From positions 4,181,646 to 4,245,645 of the forward strand of contig NZ_JADDXT010000002.1 of assembly GCF_015330165.1 (NCBI RefSeq): DNA of 64,000 nt, written 5' to 3'. Below are positions 1-8,127 of this stretch, in pieces. The notes under the pieces were generated by a model. That model saw only the letters and a program-made list of their open reading frames with translations. It had not been told where the DNA came from and did not search any database. Position 1 is the stretch's first letter. The number at the start of each line of letters is the position of its first letter. The position numbers and the translations under genes are program-made. The stretch is from Zobellia roscoffensis. Lineage in GTDB: Bacteria > Bacteroidota > Bacteroidia > Flavobacteriales > Flavobacteriaceae.

Positions 1-357
1 AATCCAAAGAATAAGGGCTTTACCAATACCTTTTCCTTGCAGTGACTGGTCTAAATAAATACGTTGTAGTTTGGTTCCGTTAACTGTATGGGCAGGAGGC
101 AAAGATTCATTTAGAAGTACTTTTAAAATTCCCGTTTTTTCATTTTTATAGGTTATGAAAAAGTATTCGGAATTTGGTTGACCAAGCTCCTTCTCTAAAT
201 TCTCTTTAGCGTATAAACTGTTTATATACGAAGCACCCTTATCCGGCCACAAATGTGAATAAGCAGGCGGATATATAGTACACATTAAATCATATAGCTG
301 TTGATATTCACCTATCGTAATAGGTTCTAAATATAGGTCTGTTGTTAACTTATGCAT
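1..357 (-). CDS. GNAT-family N-acetyltransferase, C-terminus cut by window edge
   Basis: An open frame of 119 codons starts with ATG at 357 and runs off the left edge without a stop. The last visible residues contain QRIYLDQSLQGKGIGKAL, which matches GNAT motif A (strand beta-4 followed by the Q/RxxGxG/A pyrophosphate-binding loop) that binds acetyl-CoA. The N-terminal part has the mixed alpha/beta character usual for the fold. The acceptor substrate cannot be told from this fragment; small-molecule amines or protein N-termini are both possible. It is transcribed leftward and separated from the next gene by about 280 bases. Confidence 0.8.
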   Translation of the reverse strand, partial: MHKLTTDLYLEPITIGEYQQLYDLMCTIYPPAYSHLWPDKGASYINSLYAKENLEKELGQPNSEYFFITYKNEKTGILKVLLNESLPPAHTVNGTKLQRIYLDQSLQGKGIGKALILWI

Positions 358-591
358 TTGAATAGTCCTGTTCTAGGTTGCTAAACTAAAATACGCTTTT
401 ATAGTGTAGTAATCAGTTGCGAGAATGATGCCTGCAATAGCTGTAATAGATTTGAAACTCTTTTCCTTAAAGAGTATACACTAAATAACTAATATACAAA
501 CTCTTAGATTACATCTTTATGCTAGCGTAGGCATCTTGTTTGTGCCGAATTGTCCTCATGCTTTTATGATATTTTGCCCTTTTAGTTATGG

Positions 592-620
592 GTACGAGCG
601 TGACGCTCGCACTAGCGGGG
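592..620. repeat. REP-like palindromic element, copy 1
   Basis: The 29-base element contains an imperfect hairpin, CGAGCG-TGA-CGCTCG, followed by the tail ACTAGCGGGG. A second copy in the same orientation lies at 1702-1730. Arm differences between the copies mostly keep the stem paired (one becomes a G-U pair), as expected for a structured extragenic palindrome. The two copies bracket the alpha/beta-hydrolase gene at 641-1630. The remaining bases of 358-640 show no supportable gene. Confidence 0.6.
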
Positions 621-640
621 ATAATTTAGTTCTACATTTT

Positions 641-1630
641 TCAATTGAAAGATTGCATTTTCACCCAATCAATAAGTTCATCTTTATCAACAGTTACCCA
701 GGTTGCGGCAGTATTTTTTTTCTCTGTTTTACTGTCTTGGGGATAAAAGATGACCAAATCGGAATTTTCATTTCCAGCCAATTTTAACTGCGCAATAAGA
801 CCAACCATATCTGGACCGTTATTGTCTATTGTGGTTTTTCTCTTCTTCTCCAACCAATATTCTATGGCGACTTCCATATATGCTCTTACCGGATACTCTT
901 TGAAATATTGAATATGCCTGTTGGTTTTATCAGAATAGCTATAGGTTGAAAACTCGAGGTAGTTTTCAAGATGTGTTGATGGAGTGCCATTGAGGTTTTT
1001 TTCTAATATAAAATTGGAAAAAGTGCCTTCCCAAACCGCTCCTTCATCAAAGTTTATTCTTCTATCTCTTTTACCTTCATTGTACTGCCTAACCCAATCT
1101 AATGGAGCATCACAAACTACTAATCCAGAAATGTCTAATATAAAACTAGGATTGGTTTTCTTTACAAATTCAACATATTTTAATACACAATGACCCGATA
1201 AACCTACACCCATTAAGAATACATTTTTATTGGGAAGCTTATTTTCCTTAAACGCTTTTCCTATAGTTTTGTGTGCGTCCAGAATTGAAGTATTCGAGAA
1301 AAAGAAGTCCAACGGTATTTCTGTTGAGACGGACAAAACTCCATACCCCGCTTCATTTGACTGGGAATAGATTTGTTTTGCGCTGTTGTTTTTGTTGTCA
1401 AATTTAGCGTCTTCAAAAAAGATAAGGACTCCATTTACTTTTCCGTTATCCGGTAAAGCCAACGTATACCCTTCTTCTGTAAATTTTAAAAAGTCAGTGT
1501 CTAACTTACCTATTCGTAAACTGTCGTTTTTCACCTTGCTATACGCTTCAATAATATCTTGTGCGTATGTGGGCATGATCGTCCAAATGGCAAGGATTAT
1601 GATTATTGATTTAAGACCTAACTTCATCAT
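641..1630 (-). CDS. Exported alpha/beta-hydrolase-fold protein
   Basis: This 329-residue protein starts with a cleavable signal peptide (hydrophobic IIIILAIWTIMPTYA then AQ), so it should act in the periplasm or outside the cell. A central FLMGVGLSGHCVLKYVEF stretch looks like the strand-turn-helix of an alpha/beta-hydrolase nucleophile elbow, with Ser in a GLSGH context instead of the canonical GxSxG, so catalysis is not certain. The region before it (GVLIFFEDAKFD, GYGVLSVSTEIP) fits the first strands of the fold. Substrate is unknown. The gene stands alone and is flanked on both sides by REP-like palindromes. An ATG one codon downstream would also give a good signal peptide. Confidence 0.6.
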   Translation of the reverse strand: MMKLGLKSIIIILAIWTIMPTYAQDIIEAYSKVKNDSLRIGKLDTDFLKFTEEGYTLALPDNGKVNGVLIFFEDAKFDNKNNSAKQIYSQSNEAGYGVLSVSTEIPLDFFFSNTSILDAHKTIGKAFKENKLPNKNVFLMGVGLSGHCVLKYVEFVKKTNPSFILDISGLVVCDAPLDWVRQYNEGKRDRRINFDEGAVWEGTFSNFILEKNLNGTPSTHLENYLEFSTYSYSDKTNRHIQYFKEYPVRAYMEVAIEYWLEKKRKTTIDNNGPDMVGLIAQLKLAGNENSDLVIFYPQDSKTEKKNTAATWVTVDKDELIDWVKMQSFN

Positions 1631-1701
1631 TTTTACTTTTGGAAAGATTCTAGTTTGGTAGAAAAAGGAAATTGATTTATTATGTTTTTGTTTTGTTACT
1701 T

Positions 1702-1730
1702 CTACGAGCGTGACGTTCGTACTAGCGAGG
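1702..1730. repeat. REP-like palindromic element, copy 2
   Basis: Second copy of the element at 592-620, same orientation, with hairpin ACGAGCG-TGA-CGTTCGT and tail ACTAGCGAGG. It sits between the alpha/beta-hydrolase start and the stop of the TIR-like gene. No other copy was noticed in the window. Confidence 0.6.
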
Positions 1731-1741
1731 TCGTTTTAACC

Positions 1742-2769
1742 TTAGATTAGTAATTCTTTTTTAACCTCAATTATAAATTCTTTGTAAGCTTCTTCCACCA
1801 ATTCGCTCGACTTATTAAGTTCCATTTGTACTTTTCTAAGGTTCTTATGATATTCCTCCCAATTGTTATTGCTCGGACTTTTTGGAAACAAGTACCTTTG
1901 TGACCTGTTCACTTGATTAATTATCTCTTTTGTTATTTCTATTCCAGAATTTTCATAATCACTAATCTGTTCTTCTCCACCATAGACCTCGGGAATGAAA
2001 AATTTACAGCACAATCCAACAAAATGACTTAAGGCATTTTTAAAGGTTAAGGCTTTTACTCGAATAGAAACGTTGAGAAAACTATTTTGTGATTTGTCCA
2101 AATATTTTATTGTTTCATCCCAAATAGCATAATAAAAATTTGATGTTCGCAAATTTGATGTTGCAAAATTTAAACTGCTTTTCAGAGCGTCATCACTAAG
2201 AATCCTAATAAATTGATTAAAATTTTTCCTATCAATATTATTGGAATCATCGACATTTGCCCTATTCAATATATCGTCATAATTATCTATAATTCGATTT
2301 ATTGCACCATTCATTAAATTTTCTAGATTCTTCTTCTCTTTTGGGGAATATTGAGATATTCTGTTCTGCTTTATATCAAATGGCAAATCTTCTATTTTAC
2401 AAATAGAATTATTAATTACACAAATTATTCTCTCCCAGCCTAGATGATTAATTGCATAACCTAATTCAATAAGTACGTTAGGGTTAGGTGTTTTTTTATT
2501 ATTAAAAATTTTTGAAATTAAATTATTATTTATGATTGTTACATCGCAAATAAATATATCAGAGTTTTTAATTTTTTTAAAAATTGAGTCAACAATGTTT
2601 GGACTTCCTGCTAATTTTTGTGTATCCTTATCCAAGGATAACTCTAAATCAATTTTTTTTTCAAAATCTTTATCGACTTTTCAATTGACTTTTTAATTAG
2701 GTAATTATTCTCTTTCTTATTCGTATCCGATTGCCATGAATAAAATATTGTGAAATGTCGTTTTATCAT
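1742..2769 (-). pseudogene. TIR-like nucleotide-binding protein, split by a frameshift at an A9 run
   Basis: The main open frame covers 1742-2635 and could only start at a TTG, in the middle of a conserved domain. A second frame upstream begins at ATG 2769 and encodes MIKRHFTIFYSWQSDTNKK, the typical N-terminus of a family whose next conserved blocks are SDIFICDVTIIN, NPNVLIELGYAI and LPFDIKQNRI, all present in the downstream frame. The frames join if one base is added near the A9 tract (T9 on the plus strand, 2653-2661), giving about 342 residues. The N-terminal half resembles TIR/TIR-like nucleotide-binding domains used in antiphage and NAD-degrading systems (inference). The C-terminal half is helical and unrecognised. 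The lesion could be real decay, phase variation or a sequencing error. Confidence 0.65.
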
Positions 2770-2882
2770 TTTTAGAATTATGATTTTATGAGTTTTACTA
2801 GACCTTATTAGGCTCTTTAAACTAAATCTGACTATATTTTATTTTATTATTTGACTGACACAAACAGTGGAGATACTCTTTC

Positions 2883-4085
2883 CTACTCCACACTAGCCAC
2901 TTGACTACTTCCATCATCATAACTCAGCCTATAAATAGCATCCCCAAAATCATCGGAAATTAATAATGAACCATCTTTTAGAAATAATAAATCTACAGGC
3001 CTACCAAATTGCTCTTGGGTTTCGTCATCCAACCAGCCATCAATAAGGGTTTCATAGGCTACAGCCTCATTGTTCTCAAACTTTACCAAAGAAATTCTGT
3101 ATCCAGATTTTTTGGAGCGGTTCCAAGAGCCATGTTCAGCTATAAAAGCATACTGCTTGTACTTTTCAGGAAACATATCGCCCGTATAAAACTTGACCCC
3201 TAACGGCGCAACATGGGCGCCTAAGGTCTGAACAGGGGCAACAAAATCCGAGCAAGGGTGTTGGTCGCCAAACTCAGGGTCTTTAATTGTACCTCCATGA
3301 CAAAACGGATAGCCAAAATGCTGGCCAGCTTCCGTAACACGGTTCAACTCACATGGGGGAATATCATCACCCATCATATCCCTACCGTTATCCGTAAAAT
3401 ACATTTCCTTGGTTTCTGGGTGCCATGTAAAACCCACGGTATTTCTAACCCCACGGGCATACACTTCACGATTGCTTCCGTCCGGATCCATACGGGTAAT
3501 AGAAGCAAAACGCTCATCTACGGAAGTAGAATCGCAAATATTACAAGGCGCGCCTACGGGCACGTACAGCTTATCATCCGGTCCAAAAGCAATGTATTTC
3601 CATCCATGGTGAAAATTTTCAGGATAATCTTCATAAATCAATTTGGGCTCAGGAAGACTGTCTAGATTTTCCTCAATATTATCATATCTAAAGAGCTTGC
3701 TCACATCTGCCACATACAACGACCCATTTCTAAATGCTACTCCGTTGGGAGATTCCAAGGTAGAATCCAGTTCAATTATATGATCCGCTTTAAAATCTTT
3801 ATCCCGATCTTGGACGGCGTAAATGCGTTTTTCATTTCTTGTACCTACAAACAAGGTTCCGTTGTCTCCCATAGCCATAGAACGTGCGCCATCTATACCA
3901 TCTGCATATACTTCTATTTTAAAACCAGCGGGCAAGTTCAAACGGTCAACGGGTAGTTCAGAAACTGGCTCATCATAGTTTACCATAGGTTCCTTCTCCT
4001 CTACTTTCTGCTTTTTTTCATTACAGGCGGTAAAACCTACAACCGCCATAGCGATTACTAAAGTTTTAATTGTGTTGTTTTTCAT
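2883..4085 (-). CDS. PQQ-dependent sugar dehydrogenase-like lipoprotein (sorbosone/glucose dehydrogenase family)
   Basis: The 400-residue product has a lipoprotein signal (MAVVGFTAC, Cys 20), so it is probably anchored in the envelope. The rest is a six-bladed propeller of the soluble glucose/sorbosone dehydrogenase type. Visible marks are LPAGFKIEVYADG at the start of the domain, repeated blade motifs such as NGVAFRNGSLYVAD and GPDDKLYVPVG, the RGVRNTVGFTWHP block, and GRPVDLLFLKDGSLLISDD near the end. Members oxidise sugars or aldose-like compounds in the periplasm using PQQ; the actual substrate is unknown. It lies 9 bases downstream of the TIM-barrel isomerase gene, suggesting one transcript and a shared role in carbohydrate use. 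Confidence 0.85.
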   Translation of the reverse strand: MKNNTIKTLVIAMAVVGFTACNEKKQKVEEKEPMVNYDEPVSELPVDRLNLPAGFKIEVYADGIDGARSMAMGDNGTLFVGTRNEKRIYAVQDRDKDFKADHIIELDSTLESPNGVAFRNGSLYVADVSKLFRYDNIEENLDSLPEPKLIYEDYPENFHHGWKYIAFGPDDKLYVPVGAPCNICDSTSVDERFASITRMDPDGSNREVYARGVRNTVGFTWHPETKEMYFTDNGRDMMGDDIPPCELNRVTEAGQHFGYPFCHGGTIKDPEFGDQHPCSDFVAPVQTLGAHVAPLGVKFYTGDMFPEKYKQYAFIAEHGSWNRSKKSGYRISLVKFENNEAVAYETLIDGWLDDETQEQFGRPVDLLFLKDGSLLISDDFGDAIYRLSYDDGSSQVASVE

Positions 4086-4094
4086 GAGATTGGT

Positions 4095-4988
4095 TTAAAG
4101 ATATTGTTGCAAATTCTTTTTGAAAAATTTAGCGCTATCAGCGATACTCTTCATGGAGTTTTTCGCAAAATTACTGCCTTGTTCTATGTAATAATACTCT
4201 AATGCATCCGTATCTATACCCGAAAGCATTTCTTTATAATCTATAGAGCCGTTACCCAGTTCCGTATAATCACGGCTTACCTTATCCATATCCTTTATGT
4301 GCCACATGACAAAGCGGCCCGGATTGTCCGTAATAAGTTGCTGTGGTGTCTTGTTTGAGGAATGCATTACCCAATACATATCCATCTGTAACTTTACCAA
4401 TTGTGGGTTAGTTTCCTTTAATAGAATATCATATCCGGTTTGCCCATTGTGGTCCGTAAATTCAAAATCGTGGTTATGGTACGCAAATTTTAATCCCGCG
4501 GCATTTACATATTCCGACATCCAATTCAGTTTTTCCGAAAGAATTTTAAAATTTTCAATTGTTCTAAATTCCGGAGCCAACCAAGGCCAAGTTATATAAG
4601 GCTTGTTTAAAATGTGAGCCCCTTGAATACAGGAATTTAAATACCTTTTGAGTTCATCATCGGGTTTATCAAAATAGGACGAAAAGTCATAATGGCCACT
4701 GGTAGTTGTGAGGTTAAGGTCATCTAATATCATCTTAAATTCTTTTGCCTCATACCCGTAATACCCTATTTGCTCTGGGTCAAAACCATAAATTTCCAAG
4801 TCTTCATAACCCATAGCCTTTGCCTTTTTTAAGCTACCCAAGGGGTCTGCTTTCATGGCATCACGAATGGTAAATAATTGCAGCCCCATTTTAAATTTGG
4901 GTTTGTTTTTCATGGTAAAACCAGTTACCGGTAAAAATGTAGCGGCAGATGCCAAACCACTCTGTTTCATAAAGTTTCTTCTAAGCAT
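4095..4988 (-). CDS. Exported sugar phosphate isomerase/epimerase-like TIM-barrel protein
   Basis: The N-terminus LRRNFMKQSGLASAATFLPV resembles a twin-arginine signal. The remainder is a TIM barrel of the xylose isomerase-like (AP endonuclease 2) superfamily: GLQLFTIRD in strand 1, YEDLEIYGF in strand 2, FAYHNHDFEF with metal-ligand His/Glu candidates, VKLQMDMYWVMHS, and FVMWHIKDMD. Exported members are common beside sugar dehydrogenases in Bacteroidota. It is immediately followed on the same strand by the PQQ-type dehydrogenase. Substrate is not inferable. Confidence 0.8.
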   Translation of the reverse strand: MLRRNFMKQSGLASAATFLPVTGFTMKNKPKFKMGLQLFTIRDAMKADPLGSLKKAKAMGYEDLEIYGFDPEQIGYYGYEAKEFKMILDDLNLTTTSGHYDFSSYFDKPDDELKRYLNSCIQGAHILNKPYITWPWLAPEFRTIENFKILSEKLNWMSEYVNAAGLKFAYHNHDFEFTDHNGQTGYDILLKETNPQLVKLQMDMYWVMHSSNKTPQQLITDNPGRFVMWHIKDMDKVSRDYTELGNGSIDYKEMLSGIDTDALEYYYIEQGSNFAKNSMKSIADSAKFFKKNLQQYL

Positions 4989-5020
4989 ATTTTAATGGGG
5001 GAATTTCAATAAATTGAACA

Positions 5021-5051
5021 AAAAAATGGGTTTGCCTTAAAAGACAAACCC
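5021..5051 (-). terminator. Rho-independent terminator of the SDR gene
   Basis: On the minus strand a GGGTTTG stem closes with CAAACCC around a 10-base loop and is followed by seven T residues. It lies just downstream of the stop at 5095 and before the isomerase gene. Confidence 0.75.
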
Positions 5052-5094
5052 GAATATATTACAATCTTTCCGTACGACCGAAAATATCTACATT

Positions 5095-5724
5095 TTATGA
5101 AACCGAATCTATAGCTTTTCCTATTAAGGTCTCACCTTCCAAAATTTCGAAAGTGGCGTTTTTAGCCGCATCATCATGTAAAGAACGTACCAACGTCTGG
5201 GCTACATCATCCCTGCTAATTGACCCTGATTGCTCTAAACTTCCTTCGGCCTTAATTTTCCCTGTTCCCTTATCGTTCGTTAAAGAACCTGGACGAACAA
5301 TAGTATACACAAGGTTGCTACCTTTAAGATACACATCTGCATTATGCTTGGCCTGTAAGTATTCTTTTAGGTCACTTGCCTTATCTGGGTTTTCGGCTCC
5401 CATAGAGCTTAGCATTACAAACTTCTTTAAATTTGCCGATTTTGAAGCATCCACCATTTTTTTAGCTCCGTCCTGATCTACGGCCTCTACCTTTTTTCCA
5501 CCGGAACCGGCAGCAAAAATCACTTTGTCTATGTTCTTTACCGTGTGGGATATATCTTTTTCCAAATCGCCCATAACCGTGGCGATATTGTCTTTTTCAA
5601 ATTGTTCTTTCTGCGATTCTTCCCGAATCATGGCTATAGGTGTAAAATATTGAGACTCGTTTAGAAGTGTTACTATTTTTTTCCCCGTGGTACCGTTGGC
5701 ACCCGCTACTAATACATTTTCCAT
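5095..5724 (-). CDS. NAD(P)-binding atypical SDR / NmrA-like protein
   Basis: The 209-residue protein opens with NVLVAGANGTTGKKIV, a Rossmann-fold GxxGxxG loop typical of atypical short-chain dehydrogenases. Later blocks VIFAAGSGG, KFVMLSSMGAENP and YTIVRPGSLTND match NAD(P)H-binding (NmrA/HSCARG-like) proteins. The usual YxxxK catalytic pair is not evident, so it may sense redox cofactor or act on flavins or quinones and need not be a classical dehydrogenase. It is monocistronic, with its own terminator, and is divergent from the pseudouridine synthase gene. Confidence 0.8.
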   Translation of the reverse strand: MENVLVAGANGTTGKKIVTLLNESQYFTPIAMIREESQKEQFEKDNIATVMGDLEKDISHTVKNIDKVIFAAGSGGKKVEAVDQDGAKKMVDASKSANLKKFVMLSSMGAENPDKASDLKEYLQAKHNADVYLKGSNLVYTIVRPGSLTNDKGTGKIKAEGSLEQSGSISRDDVAQTLVRSLHDDAAKNATFEILEGETLIGKAIDSVS

Positions 5725-5869
5725 TTCATCATTTTTTAGTTACTACAAATTTATGCTGTACTGGGCTATTTTATTGATTCAGATTAATCGATTTTTAACC
5801 CATAACAACTTCTTTCCTGTTTCAATCTTATCCTATACTTCTGTTTAGGTTTTACACTATACTCTTTAT

Positions 5870-5877
5870 TACCTTTG
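5870..5877 (+). promoter_or_regulatory. Candidate Bacteroidota -7 promoter element
   Basis: TACCTTTG is an exact match to the Bacteroidota -7 consensus TAnnTTTG, 17 bases upstream of the ATG at 5894. An upstream TTTAGG near 5844 could serve as a weak -33 element, although the spacing is slightly long. Confidence 0.45.
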
Positions 5878-5893
5878 TTCTTAAATTTTTTTA

Positions 5894-6484
5894 ATGACCC
5901 ACCAACATTACAAAATTTACAAACCCTTTGGATTTATAAGTCAAATGGGGTCTAACAATATAAAAGAAAAAAGGTCTAAGCGGTTTATAAGTGAGCTATA
6001 CCCTTTTGATGATAGTGTCATGGCGATAGGACGATTGGATTTAAAATCTGAAGGTCTTCTTTTGATGACCACGGATGGAAAACTGAGTGATACCGTTAAT
6101 CGCTCCGGAATAGAAAAGGAATACTATGCCCAATTGGATGGCATCATTACCCCTGAAGCTATAGCTGAATTACAACAAGGGGTTGAAATTGGGATTGAAG
6201 GGAAAAAATATTTGACCAAGCCCTGTAACGCAAGACTACTTACAGAAGAACCCGATTTTCCTGAACCACATCATTTATTACGGGTCGGTACGCACAGACC
6301 TAATTCTTGGTTGTCCGTTACTTTAACGGAAGGAAAATTTAGACAAGTGCGAAAAATGACCGCTGTAGTTGGTTTTCCTACGCTACGACTGGTACGGGTT
6401 CGGATAGGGTCGGTTACTTTAGAAGGTATGAATCCATCGGATGTAATCGATTTTCCTGATTTACCACAGGAATTAAATTTGTAA
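5894..6484 (+). CDS. rluE: Ribosomal large subunit pseudouridine synthase, RluE/RluB type
   Basis: This 196-residue enzyme contains the RsuA/RluB/RluE family catalytic loop IGRLDLKSEGLLL with Asp49 as the predicted nucleophile. Other family marks are YKIYKPFGFISQ at the N-terminus (KPxG motif), YYAQLDGIIT, and TEGKFRQVRKMTAVVGFPTLRLVRVRIG near the C-terminus. It lacks an N-terminal S4 domain, which favours the RluE subgroup, which modifies 23S rRNA. A TAnnTTTG promoter match precedes it. The gene converges with the DUF1080 gene, with an 18-base gap. The exact rRNA position is inferred from homology. Confidence 0.85.
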   Translation: MTHQHYKIYKPFGFISQMGSNNIKEKRSKRFISELYPFDDSVMAIGRLDLKSEGLLLMTTDGKLSDTVNRSGIEKEYYAQLDGIITPEAIAELQQGVEIGIEGKKYLTKPCNARLLTEEPDFPEPHHLLRVGTHRPNSWLSVTLTEGKFRQVRKMTAVVGFPTLRLVRVRIGSVTLEGMNPSDVIDFPDLPQELNL

Positions 6485-6502
6485 TAGAAAATAAGCTGGG
6501 AC

Positions 6503-7186
6503 TTATTCTGTAAGTTGAGTGATCGGCGTGAGCGCAACCTTTCTAAACTCAACTTCCGAGCCTTCTGCTTGCAAAGCAATCTGCCCCGTCTGTGCCGTAG
6601 CATCATAACCGTGGTTTACCAAGTCGCCATTGACCCAAACCTTAATTTCGTTTTTTAGGCATTCAATTTGCATGTGGTTCCACTCGCCTACCGGCTTTTC
6701 GGAATCATCCGTCAGGTTTAATATTCTCCGTTTCTTACCTTCGGTAATACCCCATTCTTCTTGAGGTCCACGACGCGCCAGCATATCATCAACGGTTATA
6801 TCCTCTACAATACACCAAAAATCCCCAGCATTTTCGTGCATCATTTGCACCTCAATAGATTTTGGAAACATTTTGTATAGGGAGCGTGGCGTAGAAGCAA
6901 AAACCAAAACTCCACAGTTGCCAGGTTCACCGGCAAAACGGTATTCCACATCTAAACGAAAGTCTTCGTATGTGGCATCTGTAATAATATGGCCTGCTGG
7001 AGTGCCTAAGCTCACCAACATGCCATCTCTTATGATAAAAGGGTTTCTTGCATCTGTGCTATCCATAGCCGGCACATCTATATGCCAACCATTTAAATCT
7101 TTTCCGTTAAATAGATTTTTTGCTCTTGGTGCGCATGACCAAAGGGTAGCGAAAACTATAGAAAAAACTAAAATATATTTTTTCAT
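6503..7186 (-). CDS. DUF1080 (3-keto-disaccharide hydrolase) lipoprotein
   Basis: The frame is open from 7219, but the ATG at 7186 gives MKKYILVFSIVFATLWSC, a clear lipoprotein signal, and is preferred. The mature part begins KNLFNGKDLNGWHI, the signature opening of DUF1080 domains, and has the jelly-roll/LamG-like pattern (GHIITDATYEDFRLDVEYRF, GNCGVLVFAS, GEWNHMQIECLKNEIKVWVNG). DUF1080 proteins occur with sugar dehydrogenases and isomerases, and some cleave 3-keto-glycosides. The nearby dehydrogenase and isomerase genes at 2.9-5.0 kb fit such a theme (inference). Confidence 0.85.
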   Translation of the reverse strand: MKKYILVFSIVFATLWSCAPRAKNLFNGKDLNGWHIDVPAMDSTDARNPFIIRDGMLVSLGTPAGHIITDATYEDFRLDVEYRFAGEPGNCGVLVFASTPRSLYKMFPKSIEVQMMHENAGDFWCIVEDITVDDMLARRGPQEEWGITEGKKRRILNLTDDSEKPVGEWNHMQIECLKNEIKVWVNGDLVNHGYDATAQTGQIALQAEGSEVEFRKVALTPITQLTE

Positions 7187-7257
7187 AAATATTGGAAATG
7201 GACAAATTATTATGCCCAATTAGAACAATGCAATTGGAAGTTCAACAGCAACAGGTG

Positions 7258-7713
7258 CTATATTTTCTTTACTCTAACCGCATTCATACCTTTCATACCT
7301 TTTTCAAGTTCAAAAGATACTTTATCGTTCTCGTTAATTTCGTCGATAAGACCGCTTACGTGAACAAAGTATTTTTCCTGATTCTCAGAATCGATGATGA
7401 AACCGAAACCTTTTGAGAAATCAAAATAAGATACTTTTCCATTGCGTACCGGGTCAAATTCTTCTTCGTCTCCCTCTTCTTTTTTAGGAATACCAAGAAC
7501 GATATCCTCGGCATCAACTTGAACTTTTTGTGATGGGTCTGGCGGAGTATCCACTAGGTTGCCATTGAAGTCTACATAAGCAAACGGAATTCCTTCGTCA
7601 TTGTCTTTTGCAGCAGCTTTACGCGCAACTTTTTTCTTTTGTTTCTCTTCGCGTTTCTTTAAACGTTTTTTCTCTTTTTCAGTCTTATTATAAGTTTGCT
7701 GAGATTTAGCCAT
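7258..7713 (-). CDS. Cold-shock domain protein with basic N-terminal extension
   Basis: The C-terminal ~65 residues form a cold-shock domain: NGKVSYFDFSKGFGFI carries the RNP-1-like motif and EKYFVHVSGL the RNP-2-like motif, ending ENDKVSFELEKGMKGMNAVRVKK. The N-terminal ~40 residues are strongly lysine-rich and probably disordered, followed by an acidic linker. The product should bind single-stranded RNA or DNA in the cytoplasm as a chaperone. Length (151 residues) is about twice that of a minimal Csp because of the extension, a layout common in Bacteroidota. Confidence 0.88.
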   Translation of the reverse strand: MAKSQQTYNKTEKEKKRLKKREEKQKKKVARKAAAKDNDEGIPFAYVDFNGNLVDTPPDPSQKVQVDAEDIVLGIPKKEEGDEEEFDPVRNGKVSYFDFSKGFGFIIDSENQEKYFVHVSGLIDEINENDKVSFELEKGMKGMNAVRVKKI

Positions 7714-8127
7714 TCGGTATTTTTCTTGTTTTAAAATTAGGAGGATAAGGTAAGAAATAATTTTGATTATATTTTGATTTCAATGTTAAGAAATACAAGG
7801 AGCAATAGCATAAACTTTTACTTTAAAATTAATTTACAAAATACTAAAAAACAGCACATTATCGTTGCTACCTAAAACACAAAAGCATCATTCTCAATTC
7901 CTTTTTTTAGTATCTCTAAAGAGAGTAGATCATTTTAAACGACAGCAAGTCCGAATTGCCAAGTTATAATTTTGAATTATTTAGTTGAATTGAACACTAA
8001 GATTATTTTTTTCGGTTTATCTGATTTTTACGTTTTTCACGTGTTTAAGGACTACATTAATTACCTTTATCAGTATCTTCCCCCAGTTCCATAACGTTGT
8101 CCTCCAAGCGAATAAAAACTTTTGATT
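7714..8127. other. Intergenic region between the divergent cold-shock and cytochrome genes
   Basis: No gene is seen in these ~410 bases. A near match to the -7 element (TACCTTTA at 8062-8069) could belong to a promoter for the cytochrome gene. The rest is AT-rich with no recognised structure. Confidence 0.4.

Noticed and set aside
536..787. 83-residue plus-strand frame near the left edge
   Set aside because: It overlaps the REP-like element and the end of the hydrolase gene on the opposite strand, and has no family resemblance.
984..1193. Plus-strand frame inside the hydrolase gene
   Set aside because: It is a shadow of the opposite-strand coding sequence with no independent start context.
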